Position numbers and translations under genes: made by a program. This document shows positions 1 through 9,012 of a stretch of DNA of 64,000 bases, piece after piece (the first letter of the stretch is position 1; the number at the start of each line of letters is the position of its first letter). The stretch comes from Marinobacter daepoensis DSM 16072 (GTDB lineage Bacteria > Pseudomonadota > Gammaproteobacteria > Pseudomonadales > Oleiphilaceae), in the NCBI RefSeq assembly GCF_000421165.1, contig NZ_ATWI01000010.1, positions 1 to 64,000 on the forward strand. The letters run 5' to 3'. Under the pieces are notes generated by a model, which did not search any database, was not told where the DNA came from, and saw only the letters and a program-made list of their open reading frames with translations.

Positions 1-267
1 GAACTGACGCATGGATTCGATCTCGTACAGCGCGTCTTCCATGGCAGGACCACTGAGGTTGTAGAACAACTGCATGCAGTGAACACGCAGCATGGCAGAC
101 AACGGATAGGGAGGGCGTCCGTTCTGACCCTTGGGGTAATATCGGGCCACCTTCTTCTCCAGCTGTTTCCAGGGAATCAGCTTGTCCATCCGTTCCAGAA
201 AGATCTCGCGGCGGGTTTTGCGCTTCTTGGTCTGGTACTCGGCTTCGGAGAAAGTGATCTGATCCAT
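1..267 (-). CDS. IS5-family transposase, N-terminal part (runs off the window)
   Basis: Reading the minus strand from the ATG at 267 gives 89 uninterrupted codons up to the window edge, beginning MDQITFSEAEYQTKKRKTRR. The segment continues with REIFLERMDKLIPW, then GRPPYPLSAMLRVHCMQ, then YNLSGPAMEDALYEIESMR. This is the conserved N-terminal domain of IS5/IS1182-type DDE transposases, where the LRVHCMQ...YNLSD.AMEDALYEI block is diagnostic. The catalytic DDE core lies beyond position 1 and cannot be checked, so it is unknown whether the copy is intact. Confidence 0.85.
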   Translation of the reverse strand, partial: MDQITFSEAEYQTKKRKTRREIFLERMDKLIPWKQLEKKVARYYPKGQNGRPPYPLSAMLRVHCMQLFYNLSGPAMEDALYEIESMRQF

Positions 268-338
268 GGTGGCAACGATCCTATGCGGTTGACGATGGCC
301 GTATTATCGCTGATTTCGGAGACTTATTCAGAGTCTCC
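1..338 (-). mobile_element. IS5-family insertion sequence, partial (one end)
   Basis: The end of the element is visible at 318-338, where an imperfect self-complementary end (GGAGACTT...AGAGTCTCC) is followed by CTAG at 339-342. CTAG matches the YTAR target preferred by IS5-group elements. The transposase start codon lies inside the element at 267. The remainder runs off the left edge of the window. The insertion interrupts the integrase-like gene read leftward from 1495. Confidence 0.8.
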
Positions 339-1495
339 CTAGTTCCTATGGCCCCCTGAAATTCAGCCGGGGTGAGTGAACTAATCGTACAATCTCTGAG
401 TTTGGCCGCGAGGACTACACGAAGATACCCATTAAGAATTTTCCGTCCATGCTCGAAGTGAAACTCAATGGCATTTTTAACTGAGCTGAACACCTCCTCT
501 GAAGGTAGGGTTCGGTATCTACCGTGAGGTTCAGGGTTTGGGTGAGTGAATTGATGAGCAGCTACAAGACTTTCCACGGAGGGGGCTGGAAGGCCAATTT
601 CGTGAAGAACGCCTAGTTTGTAAATCGATGCTCTATATAACGCGAGAGTACCCGAGGTTACTGCTTTCTTTGAGCCCGTCGTAACACTGACAGGATCGTA
701 TTCTCGAACATGCCTATCTGTAATTGAAGAGTAAGCAAGGCACGTCACGGCGGCGGGTTTAGTACTGTACCTCATTCGAATAGATCGCTTATATATCTGC
801 TCTGAAATTGCAGCTGACTTTGGTGCCCGACCTAGTGCCCTGTTCTGAGCAATAAATCCATGAGCCTTCAAAGCGGCCCTCAAATTTGGCAAGGTTTCTG
901 GATCTATGCCAAATGACTTCGCTTCTAGCTCATCTTCAGCCGTTACAATGGACATCCCAGGAGATAGTCTGAGAGCCTTATTCATGTCGATGGGGTCCGT
1001 CTTGTGCATGAGATCTTGCGCGAACTCTACGAGCTTAGCTGGCCAATCGAAAAGCGCTTCGAAGACATCATTAGATCTTAAAAGCTGGCTCAGGATGCCT
1101 TTAATGTCATCTTCTGAAAGACCTTCAAGTCCATACCTGTACAACTGGAATCGTTCATCATTGAGAAGAAGGTAATCGATTAAGTGCATGGTTCGGTTGA
1201 AGGCCGCATATTGCGACTTCAGGCCATTAGCAGCGCCGCTATTTTCATACGGATGCGTACTGGCAATGAGCCAATATTTAAAGCTATCGAGCAGAACGGC
1301 GTTTTCTGGATCGGTGAGCAAGCTGGCATCGGATAATTCGACTCTCCAATCCAGTTCCTTTTGGTTTTTGAAGTCAAAGGAGTATCTCCAAACATCAGCC
1401 TCGAAGTCGCCTGTGAGCCATTCAGCCTGCCGATATAGGCTAGAAGGGGCTTCGAAGTGATGCGCTAAGAACTCAAGCTCAAGCGGTAGATCCAT
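281..1495 (-). pseudogene. Integrase-like protein, truncated by the IS5-family insertion
   Basis: The frame opens at 1495, 17 nt inside the end of the upstream 1479-3788 gene, so the two are translationally coupled. About 385 codons are native. The reading frame then crosses the IS end at 338 and stops at 281, so the last 18-20 residues (after ...FQGAIGT) are encoded by the IS. No full catalytic motif is visible. The segment LPSEEVFSSVKNAIEFHFEHG followed by a helix-rich stretch resembles the core-binding part of large tyrosine recombinases that travel in sets of two or three. The catalytic C-terminal domain was probably separated by the IS. Function is inferred from its partner and position only. 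Confidence 0.55.
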
Positions 1496-3788
1496 AAATC
1501 AAACCTTCCATTTTTTTAGGGTTAGCGAGTTTCCTAGCAGCAGTAAGATGCTGTTTGAGAAGAGCATCAGATCCTTCTTGAATTTCCTTTTCAATCAGGC
1601 GAGATACATCTGACCAGTAACGCGCTAGACCCGATACACGATGCTTTCTTTTAGACTGATTTACCGCTTGATTTAGAGAAAGGAGAGCAGCAAGTATCCC
1701 TTTATCGATTGAAATGAGGACCTGATCATTCCGAGATTCTGAGTTGCTCGAATCAGCTACTCTCTCAGGATCGGATAGATGGCTAGGAATATCTTTTAGG
1801 GCATGGTTTTTTAGGAATTGATGGAGTTCTTCCATGCTTTCAAAACCCGTAGCCTGCATTAAATATGGGCTGTCTTTCAGGGCCTCACAAACAAAGGCCC
1901 TTTGGAAAATTCGAATCCATCGAGTTTGAAAGAATGCAAGGATGCTATCGGGCAGGTAGTGCCTTAAAAGATCCTTCTTGTAAGCGGCATGGCCGAGGGC
2001 TTCAGCCATTTTTTGAACACTTTGCGTTGCCAAATAGATCTGAACCCCTTTCGAAGCTCTGACCGTTGCAAGAGTAACCCGTGAAATCAGCTTTTCCACT
2101 TCACCACCTTCCATATCTGTGAAGCGTAAAAATCTACTCTTTATATCATCGATATACTCTTGGTTCGCATGGATGTAATCCGCTTTCCAATATGCTATTG
2201 CGCCAGCTCTGGGGTAAGACCAGCCTCGCCCGCTGGTAAGGAATAACTTTCGCCAGTTGTCGTCACCGTGAGCCTTGAGGTATCTTCGAAGAGGCTCTGT
2301 TATTTCAATGATTTGGCGAACCAAAGATGCAGAGCGAGGTGAAAGGAAAACCTTCATTTCTGATAGCTTCGACCTTCTTCTATCTTTGTAGCCGGTAAGG
2401 TGGTAACCAGAATCACCTTTAATAAAACCAGTTAGTTGCCCTTTCTCATTGAACAGATCTAATTCCTTGAGAAATGAATGGGTGATCTTAGGATTTTGGA
2501 TCACCAATAGGATCATGAAGGGAAACAGCGACCAGGTTGTGGGAATGCCAAGTTCATGAGCCAAAGGAACTCGCTTAATTCGCTGGCCAATAGACCTCGA
2601 AAAAAAATCATCGTTCACTGTCCCAAAACCATAGTGCTCAAATGAAGCACAAAGGTTTTCAGCGCCAATCCCATCAATGCTTTTGGGCTGAAAAGCAAAG
2701 TTAAAAACTTGGCCAGACTTGGAGAGCAAAATCCTTCTAAGTTGGCGTCTTCTTAGATCTCGGGCACTGCTCATAGCCCAACGTTCTACTGTATCAAGAT
2801 CCTTGTTGATCTTGCTAAAGAGCACTTCAATGGCTTGGTCGTCGGTGTAGTACAGCGGAACTTCCGTAAGTAGTTTGTCATGAACATCAACGCCATCCTC
2901 ATTTTTTGAGATTCTAGTATTGGCTCCGAAGGTATCACGAGCACTCACCTTGGGAATTCCGGAACCAAAAGGTTCCGGCCAAATACCTGGTTGGAAGAAG
3001 ATTTCGTCAACATTAGAAACCATTCGATTCCACGCCATTATCTTTGCGCTTAAGTTTAGTCCCTCGTTATTGGCCTCCAGAAAATAGGATCGCAGAAGCG
3101 CCCGAAAAAAACCTGATATCTTCAGTGGGTCGTCAAATGTGGAGGGCGGCCAGTCCTTAGGGTGCTTGGAAAGAAATCTCGCCATGTAGTTCGCTTCGAA
3201 ATAATTGCACCGAGCCTGTTTGGAAAAGAAGGCACGCCAGCGATAGTAAAATGACACGGTAAATTCTTCGCCGTGGCTGTGGTACAGGTTGGCCAAATAG
3301 AGATAATTCTCTTTGTTTTTCCGAGACAGTATTGGCCAGCCCGACCAATAGAGAACCTTGTCCTGGTCCAGAGAGGTCTTATCGAGTTCATGCGAAACAA
3401 CTGAGTTGAACTCTAGGTCATCAATCCACTCTGGGTGATCGCCTAATCGCTTCTCGAACAGACTTATCAGGGAGTGCTTAAAATCTTCAAAGTACGTTCT
3501 TTTACTGGTAGCCCCCAATTCCAGCAACGACTCTCCCATAAACACCGAAAAGAAACCCTCGATGATTGTCTGAAACCGGCCCGTCTCTATGTCGGTATGG
3601 CCTATATCGAAGCCGTTTAGGTCGGCATAGCAATCAAGCAGTTTCAAACACCTCTCGCTAATCCCTTCGATAGAAGTTCGACGTGAATACACTGAAACCC
3701 AAGCGTCCCGAAAGCTATCGACAAGGTCATTACCAAGCCTCTTGAAAGGATAATTTTCGAGGTAAATTGAGTTTCTGATGATTGTCAT
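1479..3788 (-). CDS. Large tyrosine-recombinase-like protein of the island
   Basis: The start is placed at the ATG at 3788 (769 aa). A longer frame to 3881 would cross the island boundary and is unlikely. Around residues 580-613 the order is VRASKG, then EALGHAAYK, then LLRHYLP. These match the box-II Arg, the LGH motif and the nucleophilic Tyr of tyrosine recombinases. The usual HxxR histidine is replaced (ATVR), so the site is degenerate. The N-terminal 500 residues have no motif I recognise. It sits at the extreme edge of the island reading inward, followed by an overlapping second integrase-like gene. It is probably part of the machinery that moved the island. It could be the large subunit of a gamma-mobile-trio or Tn554-like set, but I cannot confirm the family. 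Confidence 0.6.
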   Translation of the reverse strand: MTIIRNSIYLENYPFKRLGNDLVDSFRDAWVSVYSRRTSIEGISERCLKLLDCYADLNGFDIGHTDIETGRFQTIIEGFFSVFMGESLLELGATSKRTYFEDFKHSLISLFEKRLGDHPEWIDDLEFNSVVSHELDKTSLDQDKVLYWSGWPILSRKNKENYLYLANLYHSHGEEFTVSFYYRWRAFFSKQARCNYFEANYMARFLSKHPKDWPPSTFDDPLKISGFFRALLRSYFLEANNEGLNLSAKIMAWNRMVSNVDEIFFQPGIWPEPFGSGIPKVSARDTFGANTRISKNEDGVDVHDKLLTEVPLYYTDDQAIEVLFSKINKDLDTVERWAMSSARDLRRRQLRRILLSKSGQVFNFAFQPKSIDGIGAENLCASFEHYGFGTVNDDFFSRSIGQRIKRVPLAHELGIPTTWSLFPFMILLVIQNPKITHSFLKELDLFNEKGQLTGFIKGDSGYHLTGYKDRRRSKLSEMKVFLSPRSASLVRQIIEITEPLRRYLKAHGDDNWRKLFLTSGRGWSYPRAGAIAYWKADYIHANQEYIDDIKSRFLRFTDMEGGEVEKLISRVTLATVRASKGVQIYLATQSVQKMAEALGHAAYKKDLLRHYLPDSILAFFQTRWIRIFQRAFVCEALKDSPYLMQATGFESMEELHQFLKNHALKDIPSHLSDPERVADSSNSESRNDQVLISIDKGILAALLSLNQAVNQSKRKHRVSGLARYWSDVSRLIEKEIQEGSDALLKQHLTAARKLANPKKMEGLIYGSTA

Positions 3789-3821
3789 TGCTATCGAGAG
3801 GCCTTTTAAGCTGAGTAAGTG

Positions 3822-3871
3822 TCCTATAATCAAAAGTATAGTTCGTTTTTGATAAAAGTGCCAAAATAGGA
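3822..3871. repeat. Nested inverted repeats at the island end
   Basis: Between the recombinase start and the hrpB junction there are two nested inverted repeats. The outer pair is TCCTAT (3822-3827) with ATAGGA (3866-3871). The inner pair is ATCAAAA (3829-3835) with TTTTGAT (3847-3853). A nested arrangement within 60 bp of the boundary fits binding sites for a recombinase or an end-recognition structure. It also lies in the promoter region of the recombinase gene and so could be an operator instead. Confidence 0.45.
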
Positions 3872-3882
3872 AAATCACCAAA

Positions 3883-5979
3883 CGCTCGTTGCAGGCGGAT
3901 CTGGGGCTGGCCCTGGTGCGTGAGAGCCAGCAGGCATTGCGGGAAGACCTTCGGTTGCTTGTGATGTCGGCAACGCTGGATACCGAACCCCTCGCCCATG
4001 TACTGGGCGATGTGCCGGTATTGACCAGTGAAGGCCGGGCTTTCCCGGTGGCGGTGTTGTACCGGCCATTGCCCCGTCAGGGCCGCCTTGTGGATCAGGT
4101 GGTGGCGACCATACAGGAAGCACTGCGGGATCAGACGGGCTCGTTGCTGGTGTTTCTGCCCGGCGCCGGGGAAATCCGGAGAGTGGCTCAGCAGTTGACC
4201 GGCCAATTGCCCGGGAACACGGTACTGGCGCCGCTGTATGGCAACCTTAAGGCTGAAGAACAGGACCAGGCCATTGCTCCGGCGGCTCAGGGAACCCGAA
4301 AACTGGTGCTGGCGACCGCCATTGCCGAGACCAGCCTGACCATTGAAGGGGTGCGGGTGGTGATTGATGCCGGCCAGCAACGCAGGGCCGTGTTTGACCC
4401 CAACAGCGGCATGACACGGTTGGTGACTGGCAAGGTCTCCAAAGCCTCGGCCGAACAGCGTAAGGGCCGGGCCGGGCGGGTGGAGCCCGGGGTGTGCTAC
4501 CGGCTCTGGAGCGAGTCTGAACAGTTCGGGCTGGCGGGCCACACGCCGCCCGAGATACAGGCTGCGGATCTTGCCCCTCTGGTACTGGAGCTGGCCCAGT
4601 GGGGGGCTCGCGCTCCGGAACAGGTCGCCTGGATCGATGCGCCTCCGAAGGCACATTGGCAGCAGGCGGTGGATTTGCTGCACTGGCTGGACCTTCTGGA
4701 TGCTGAGGGAGCCATCACGGAACATGGCAAAGCGGCCCGGGAACTGGGCCTGCACCCTCGGCTGGCGCACATGGTGATCCGGGCGCGGGCGCTTGGGCTG
4801 GGGCCGTTGGCGGCCGATCTGGCCGCCATACTGGAAGAGCGGGATCTGCTTGGGCCGGGCGCGGGCGCCGATCTGCATGAGCGCGTCCTGGTGTTACGGG
4901 GTGGCCGCAGCCCCCGGGGGCTGGATACAGCCCGCCTCAAGGCGGTTCAGCAGGCGGCCAGACGCCTTTCCCGGGAGGGCACGGCCGGGGAGCTGCCGGT
5001 GGCCTCAGAGGTGGGGCGGGTTCTGGCCCTGGCCTATCCGGACCGTATTGCCCGCCGGCGGGCAGGTATCATGCCCCGATACCAGCTCAGTAATGGTAAA
5101 GGTGCGGTCTTGCGGGAAGACGACTGGCTGGCAAGAGAAGAATGGCTGGTGGCTGCAGATCTTGATGGCAAGGCCCGGGAATCCACAATTTATCTGGCTG
5201 CGCCGGCAGATCTGGCCACTCTGGAACTGGATCTGGCCGCCCACGTCAAAGAGAGCGAGGAGGCCCAGTGGGATGACCGGAGGGGCCTGGTGGTGGCACG
5301 CCATGTCCGCAAGCTGGGTGCCCTTGTACTGGCGGAAAAACCCTTGCCTCAGGTTGCGCCGGAGCTGGTGCTTCAGGGGTTGCTGGACGCGGCGCGCCGA
5401 AAGGGGCTGGACAGCCTGCCCTGGAGCGACCGCGCCCGTCAGTGGCGGGCGCGGGTGCAGTTGCTGTCGGCCCGATTTACGGGTGAATGGCCATCGGTTT
5501 CTGACGAAGCCCTGTTGTCGACGCTGGATCACTGGTTGGCACCGTTTATGACGGGTATGCAGCGCTGGTCTGATCTGGCCCGTCTGGATCTGGTCCCGGC
5601 CCTCACCAGCCTGCTGGATTATTCAAAGCAACAACAGCTGGATAAACTGGCCCCCCCGAAACTCACCATCCCGACGGGGCAGAGCGTCATGCTGGACTAC
5701 ACCGCCGACAATGGCCCGGTACTGGCTGCCAAGTTACAGGCGTTGTTTGGCTGGACCGAGACCCCGGCCATCGCGGGGGGGCGGGTGCCGGTGGTGATTC
5801 ACCTGTTGTCACCTGCGCAGCGACCACTGGCGGTGACAGCAGATCTGGGCAGCTTCTGGAGGAACGTATATCCGGATGTGCGAAAGGATAACCGGGGCCG
5901 TTACCCGAAGCATCCCTGGCCGGAAGACCCGTTGACCGCCCAGGCTCAGCAAGGTGTGAAAAAACGCCCGGCTCACTGA
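3883..5979 (+). pseudogene. hrpB: ATP-dependent helicase HrpB, 3' part only
   Basis: The frame starts abruptly with RSLQADLGLALVRESQ, the sequence that normally follows DEFHE in HrpB. It then runs through LLVMSATLD (motif III, SAT), the helicase C-terminal motifs (LVLATAIAETSLTIEGVR and QRKGRAGR) and the HrpB-specific C-terminal domain ending near RGRYPKHPWPEDP. About 698 codons remain of the roughly 830-850 expected. Missing are the Walker A motif and the DEAH box, so no ATPase can be made from this part. The first codon with the HrpB frame follows AAA where Glu is expected, which fixes the junction. The 5' fragment should lie on the far side of the island. HrpB is a non-essential DExH helicase, so its loss is tolerable. 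Confidence 0.85.
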
Positions 5980-6344
5980 AGCAGAACGCGGCTTTTTTCC
6001 AGATACACACTCCCCTGCCGTTTGACGGTGCCCGGATCGGCTCGCTCGGAGGCCTTGTGCACCTTTTCCAGGCGTTCGGCAATATCTTCCAGTTCGTCGT
6101 CCAGTTTCCCCAGTGCATTCTCCAGTGTGTAGGTCAGTTGGTGAACCTCATTCATGGCTTCCGGTGTGAGTTCGCCAGACAATGCGGTCTCCAGGCGCCG
6201 GTTATACGTCGAGAGATTGGCAACGGCCTGCTCAAGGGTTTGGGATGGTTCACCCTTAAAATGCTTGTAGTCGTCGTCGGCCTCGGCGGCCAGGGGGAGG
6301 GAGAACATCAGGGCTGCGACAGAGAGAATCAGAGACTGTTTCAT
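5973..6344 (-). CDS. DUF6746-type periplasmic helical protein
   Basis: The product is 123 aa with a clear Sec signal peptide (MKQSLILSVAALMFSLPLAAEA) and a mature part that is nearly all amphipathic helix rich in Glu, Leu and Asn. It matches the small secreted proteins grouped as DUF6746, as far as I can tell from pattern alone. The 3' end overlaps the hrpB stop by 7 nt, tail to tail. No catalytic motif is present and the function is unknown. Upstream (6362-6393) is very AT-rich DNA suited to a promoter. Confidence 0.7.
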   Translation of the reverse strand: MKQSLILSVAALMFSLPLAAEADDDYKHFKGEPSQTLEQAVANLSTYNRRLETALSGELTPEAMNEVHQLTYTLENALGKLDDELEDIAERLEKVHKASERADPGTVKRQGSVYLEKSRVLLQ

Positions 6345-6595
6345 CGGGTATCCTTAAATTGAATGTGTAATACGAATTATTATCAATTATATGTTGGTTG
6401 ACCATGAGATGCGTCAATTCGGGCAGCGATTAGCGCTTGTCAGCCTGGCCGGCCCGGTGCATGGATTTCATGGGTATAACTGCGCATTTGCGGGGTTCAG
6501 AAAAAAGCCTGAATATCGCGCAATCAAACGGGCGCTGCAGCGAGGCTGCGGCGCCTTATCTATGGCCGTTTGCCCCACGGAGGGATGCGCCGCCC
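6345..6595. other. Intergenic region / 5' leader of the ornithine decarboxylase gene
   Basis: About 250 bp separate the divergent DUF6746 gene and speC. Besides the AT-rich promoter-like stretch near 6362-6393, the only structured part is a strong hairpin at 6531-6555 (separate entry). No convincing gene is present. Confidence 0.5.
6531..6555 (+). promoter_or_regulatory. 10-bp hairpin just upstream of the ornithine decarboxylase start
   Basis: GGCGCTGCAG (6531-6540) pairs with CTGCGGCGCC (6546-6555) across a CGAGG loop, with one G-U pair. It ends 24 nt before the purine-rich ribosome site (GGAGGG, about 6579-6584) and has only a short T-poor tail, so it is not an ordinary terminator. It may be a leader structure controlling translation or attenuation of the polyamine gene. 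Confidence 0.45.
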
Positions 6596-7771
6596 ATGCT
6601 CCAGACCCCCAACGCCGATATTTCCGACTACTACACTGCTGATACGTTCAAGCGGATCAAGGACTTTGCCGATGGCAAGGAGACCCCGTTTGTGGTGATC
6701 GACACACAGACCATTGACCGTCAGTATCAGGAGCTGGTGGAAGGCTTTCCTTACGCCAAGGTCTACTACGCGGTGAAAGCCAATCCTGCGCCTCAGATTC
6801 TGACGCTGTTGCGGGACAGAGGTGCGAATTTTGACATCGCATCGGTGTATGAGCTGGACAAGGTGATGGCATTGGGTGTTACCGGTGACCGGATCAGTTA
6901 CGGCAACACCATCAAAAAGGCCAAAGACATCCGCACCTTTTATGAAAAGGGGGTGCGCCTGTACGCCACCGATTCCGAGGCGGATCTGCGCAACATCGCC
7001 AAGGCCGCGCCGGGCTCGAAGGTGTACGTGCGTATCCTGACCGAAGGCACCTTGACCGCAGACTGGCCCCTGTCACGAAAATTCGGCTGCCAGACCGACA
7101 TGGCGATGGACCTTCTGATCCTGGCGCGGGATCTGGGCCTGGTGCCCTACGGTGTGTCGTTTCACGTTGGTTCCCAGCAGCGGGAAATCGGTGCCTGGGA
7201 TGCGGCGTTGAATAAGGTGAAGGTGATTTTCGAGCGCCTGAAGGAAGAAGACGGCATCGAACTGAAGATGATCAACATGGGGGGCGGTTTCCCGGCCAAT
7301 TACATCACTCGCACGAACGAGCTGGGGGTGTACGCGGAGGAGATTGCCCGTTTTCTCCAGGAGGACTTTGGCGATGAACTGCCGGAGATCATCATCGAGC
7401 CGGGCCGGTCGCTGATTGCCAACGCCGGGGTGTTGGTGAGTGAGGTGGTGTTGATTTCCCGAAAATCCCGCACGGCCCTGCACCGCTGGGTGTTCACCGA
7501 TGTCGGCAAATTTTCGGGGCTGATTGAAACGCTGGATGAGTCCATCAAGTTCCCGATCTGGACCGAGAAAACCGGTGAAGGTGAGGACTGTGTGATTGCC
7601 GGGCCAACCTGCGACAGCGCCGACATCATGTACGAGCATCACAAGTACCCGCTGCCGCTGAATCTCGCCATTGGTGATCGGATGTATTGGTTGTCGACAG
7701 GAGCCTATACCACGACCTATAGCGCCATCGAGTTCAACGGGTTTCCGCCGTTGAAAGACTATTACCTCTGA
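6596..7771 (+). CDS. speC: Ornithine/lysine decarboxylase, alanine-racemase fold
   Basis: The product is 391 aa. It is a group IV (fold-type III) PLP decarboxylase converting ornithine to putrescine in the cytosol. The PLP lysine lies in YAVKANPAP near residue 56. HVGSQ near residue 187, MGGGFP near 227 and EPGRS near 270 bind the phosphate and substrate. C-terminal GPTCDSAD supplies the catalytic cysteine of the partner subunit. The start is the ATG at 6596, preceded by GGAGGG; longer in-frame starts would run through the leader hairpin. The gene is single and ends at a strong bidirectional terminator. Lysine as an alternative substrate cannot be excluded. Confidence 0.9.
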   Translation: MLQTPNADISDYYTADTFKRIKDFADGKETPFVVIDTQTIDRQYQELVEGFPYAKVYYAVKANPAPQILTLLRDRGANFDIASVYELDKVMALGVTGDRISYGNTIKKAKDIRTFYEKGVRLYATDSEADLRNIAKAAPGSKVYVRILTEGTLTADWPLSRKFGCQTDMAMDLLILARDLGLVPYGVSFHVGSQQREIGAWDAALNKVKVIFERLKEEDGIELKMINMGGGFPANYITRTNELGVYAEEIARFLQEDFGDELPEIIIEPGRSLIANAGVLVSEVVLISRKSRTALHRWVFTDVGKFSGLIETLDESIKFPIWTEKTGEGEDCVIAGPTCDSADIMYEHHKYPLPLNLAIGDRMYWLSTGAYTTTYSAIEFNGFPPLKDYYL

Positions 7772-7795
7772 CGGTCAGGCCGGTGTGGCGAACAG

Positions 7796-7823
7796 GGATC
7801 AGCCTTCGGGCTGATCCTTTTTT
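7796..7823 (+). terminator. Intrinsic terminator of speC
   Basis: GGATCAGCC - TTCG - GGCTGATCC is followed by six T. The stem overlaps the last codons of the convergent MFS gene (stop at 7799), so this terminator is embedded in coding sequence of the opposite strand. Confidence 0.9.
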
Positions 7824-9007
7824 CGTTCCAGGTCCAGAGTAAAGGCCAGGGGGAGAACCAGCAGGCTGTAGGCGATCATGGTCATGATGGCGTGGCGGGT
7901 ATCCCCCGTCCAGTCGGAGATGACGCCCCCCAGCATGGGAACGGAGAACGCCATGGCATAACCCACCAGAAAGGTGCCTGCAGACAGTCGGCCGGTTTCC
8001 GATGGGGCGACCAGCAAGGGTGGCAGGGCAACCAGCACAATCAGCAACATGCCGGCGACACAGCTCATGAACGTGGCGCTGGCAATGGACCACCAGCCAT
8101 CAAGCATCAGAGTGCCCAGCGTCCCGGTAATACTCAGGCACGCGAGCGCGACGATGGCACTGCGCCGACCAATCCAGACGCGGGCCATTTTCAGCATGAT
8201 CAGTGACGCTGCTACCTGAGCGACGTTGAACCAGAACAGGGCCTCCGAGAGCCGGTCGAACTGGCCTTGCTGCTCCAGAAGGTTACCCATATACGCGTTC
8301 AGACCGAAGAACATGGAGCCGGATAACCCCAGAAGCAGGCCAAGACGGAGCGTCAGTGGGTTTTTCCAGTCGGGTAACCAGGCGCCCTTGCGGGCAGGCG
8401 GTGCGTAATCCCGTTTGGGCAGATACAGGGCGGCGGCGACCAGCAACGCGGGTAAAGACCAGGCGATCAGGGTGGCGCGCCAGCTGTGATCAAACAGGGG
8501 CATGACCAGTGGCAGGGTAATGCCGGCACCTATGAACTCACCCATCAACAGGCCATTCATGTAAATGGCGGACCCCAGCGCGATGTGATGGGGTTGCAAC
8601 CAGCGTGGTAGTAGCGCTGGAAGAGCGGGTTGCATCATGGCGACGCCCAGTCCCATAACGGCACTGGTGATCATCAGGGTCAGGGTATCGGGCACCAGGC
8701 CTCGGCCTGCAGAGCCGAGCACCATAATGACCATGGCCAGAGCCAGGGTGTTCCTGGGGCCGAGACGGGAGATGGCCAGCGAGCCAGGCATGGCGCCGAT
8801 AGCGAGCATCAGAATAGGCAGAGTGGTCAGCGCCCCGGTCAGGGTCTGGGACAGCGCCAGATCCTCACTGATGAACGGCGCCAACGCCGGGGCCACCAGT
8901 ACCGGAATACGCAGATAAACACCTGCCAGCCAAAGCAAGATCGCCACCGGCAGCAATCTTGCTGGCGGTGGCGATGTGGTGGCAGTGGGATGGATTGCCA
9001 CGGTCAC
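7799..9007 (-). CDS. CynX/NimT-like major facilitator transporter
   Basis: The product is a 402-aa membrane protein with about 12 hydrophobic segments. The N-terminal half has LAGVYLRIPVLVAPALAP and RLGPRNTLALA, typical of the cyanate/2-nitroimidazole (CynX/NimT) branch of the MFS. It begins 5 nt after the stop of the ectC-like gene, on the same strand, so the two form an operon. That pairing suggests transport of a compound related to ectoine or to an ectC substrate; this is inference. No cyanase gene is nearby. Confidence 0.8.
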   Translation of the reverse strand: MTVAIHPTATTSPPPARLLPVAILLWLAGVYLRIPVLVAPALAPFISEDLALSQTLTGALTTLPILMLAIGAMPGSLAISRLGPRNTLALAMVIMVLGSAGRGLVPDTLTLMITSAVMGLGVAMMQPALPALLPRWLQPHHIALGSAIYMNGLLMGEFIGAGITLPLVMPLFDHSWRATLIAWSLPALLVAAALYLPKRDYAPPARKGAWLPDWKNPLTLRLGLLLGLSGSMFFGLNAYMGNLLEQQGQFDRLSEALFWFNVAQVAASLIMLKMARVWIGRRSAIVALACLSITGTLGTLMLDGWWSIASATFMSCVAGMLLIVLVALPPLLVAPSETGRLSAGTFLVGYAMAFSVPMLGGVISDWTGDTRHAIMTMIAYSLLVLPLAFTLDLERKKDQPEG

Positions 9008-9012
9008 GGGAG

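Larger units (their letters stand above)
1..3880. mobile_element. End of a recombinase-bearing genomic island inserted in hrpB
   Basis: DNA up to about 3880 is visibly richer in A+T than the rest of the window. It carries two overlapping minus-strand integrase-like genes and an insertion sequence. At about 3880 the sequence switches abruptly to the coding frame of HrpB in the middle of the gene (reading R-S-L-Q-A-D-L-G-L). The boundary therefore lies at or just before position 3883. The other island end is outside the window. The recombinase-at-the-end layout resembles Tn554-type or gamma-mobile-trio islands; that comparison is inference. Confidence 0.75.

Noticed and set aside
3790-3881. Longer start for the large recombinase at 3881
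   Set aside because: The extension crosses the island boundary and would need hrpB sequence for its first codons.
3730-4878. 382-codon minus-strand frame opposite hrpB
   Set aside because: Composition is that of a shadow of a GC-rich gene (Arg, Pro, Gln, His runs), and the plus strand carries clear helicase motifs.
6362-6393. Possible Fur box (AATTATTATCAATT) upstream of the DUF6746 gene
   Set aside because: Only partial match to the 19-bp Fur palindrome and no iron-related gene next to it.
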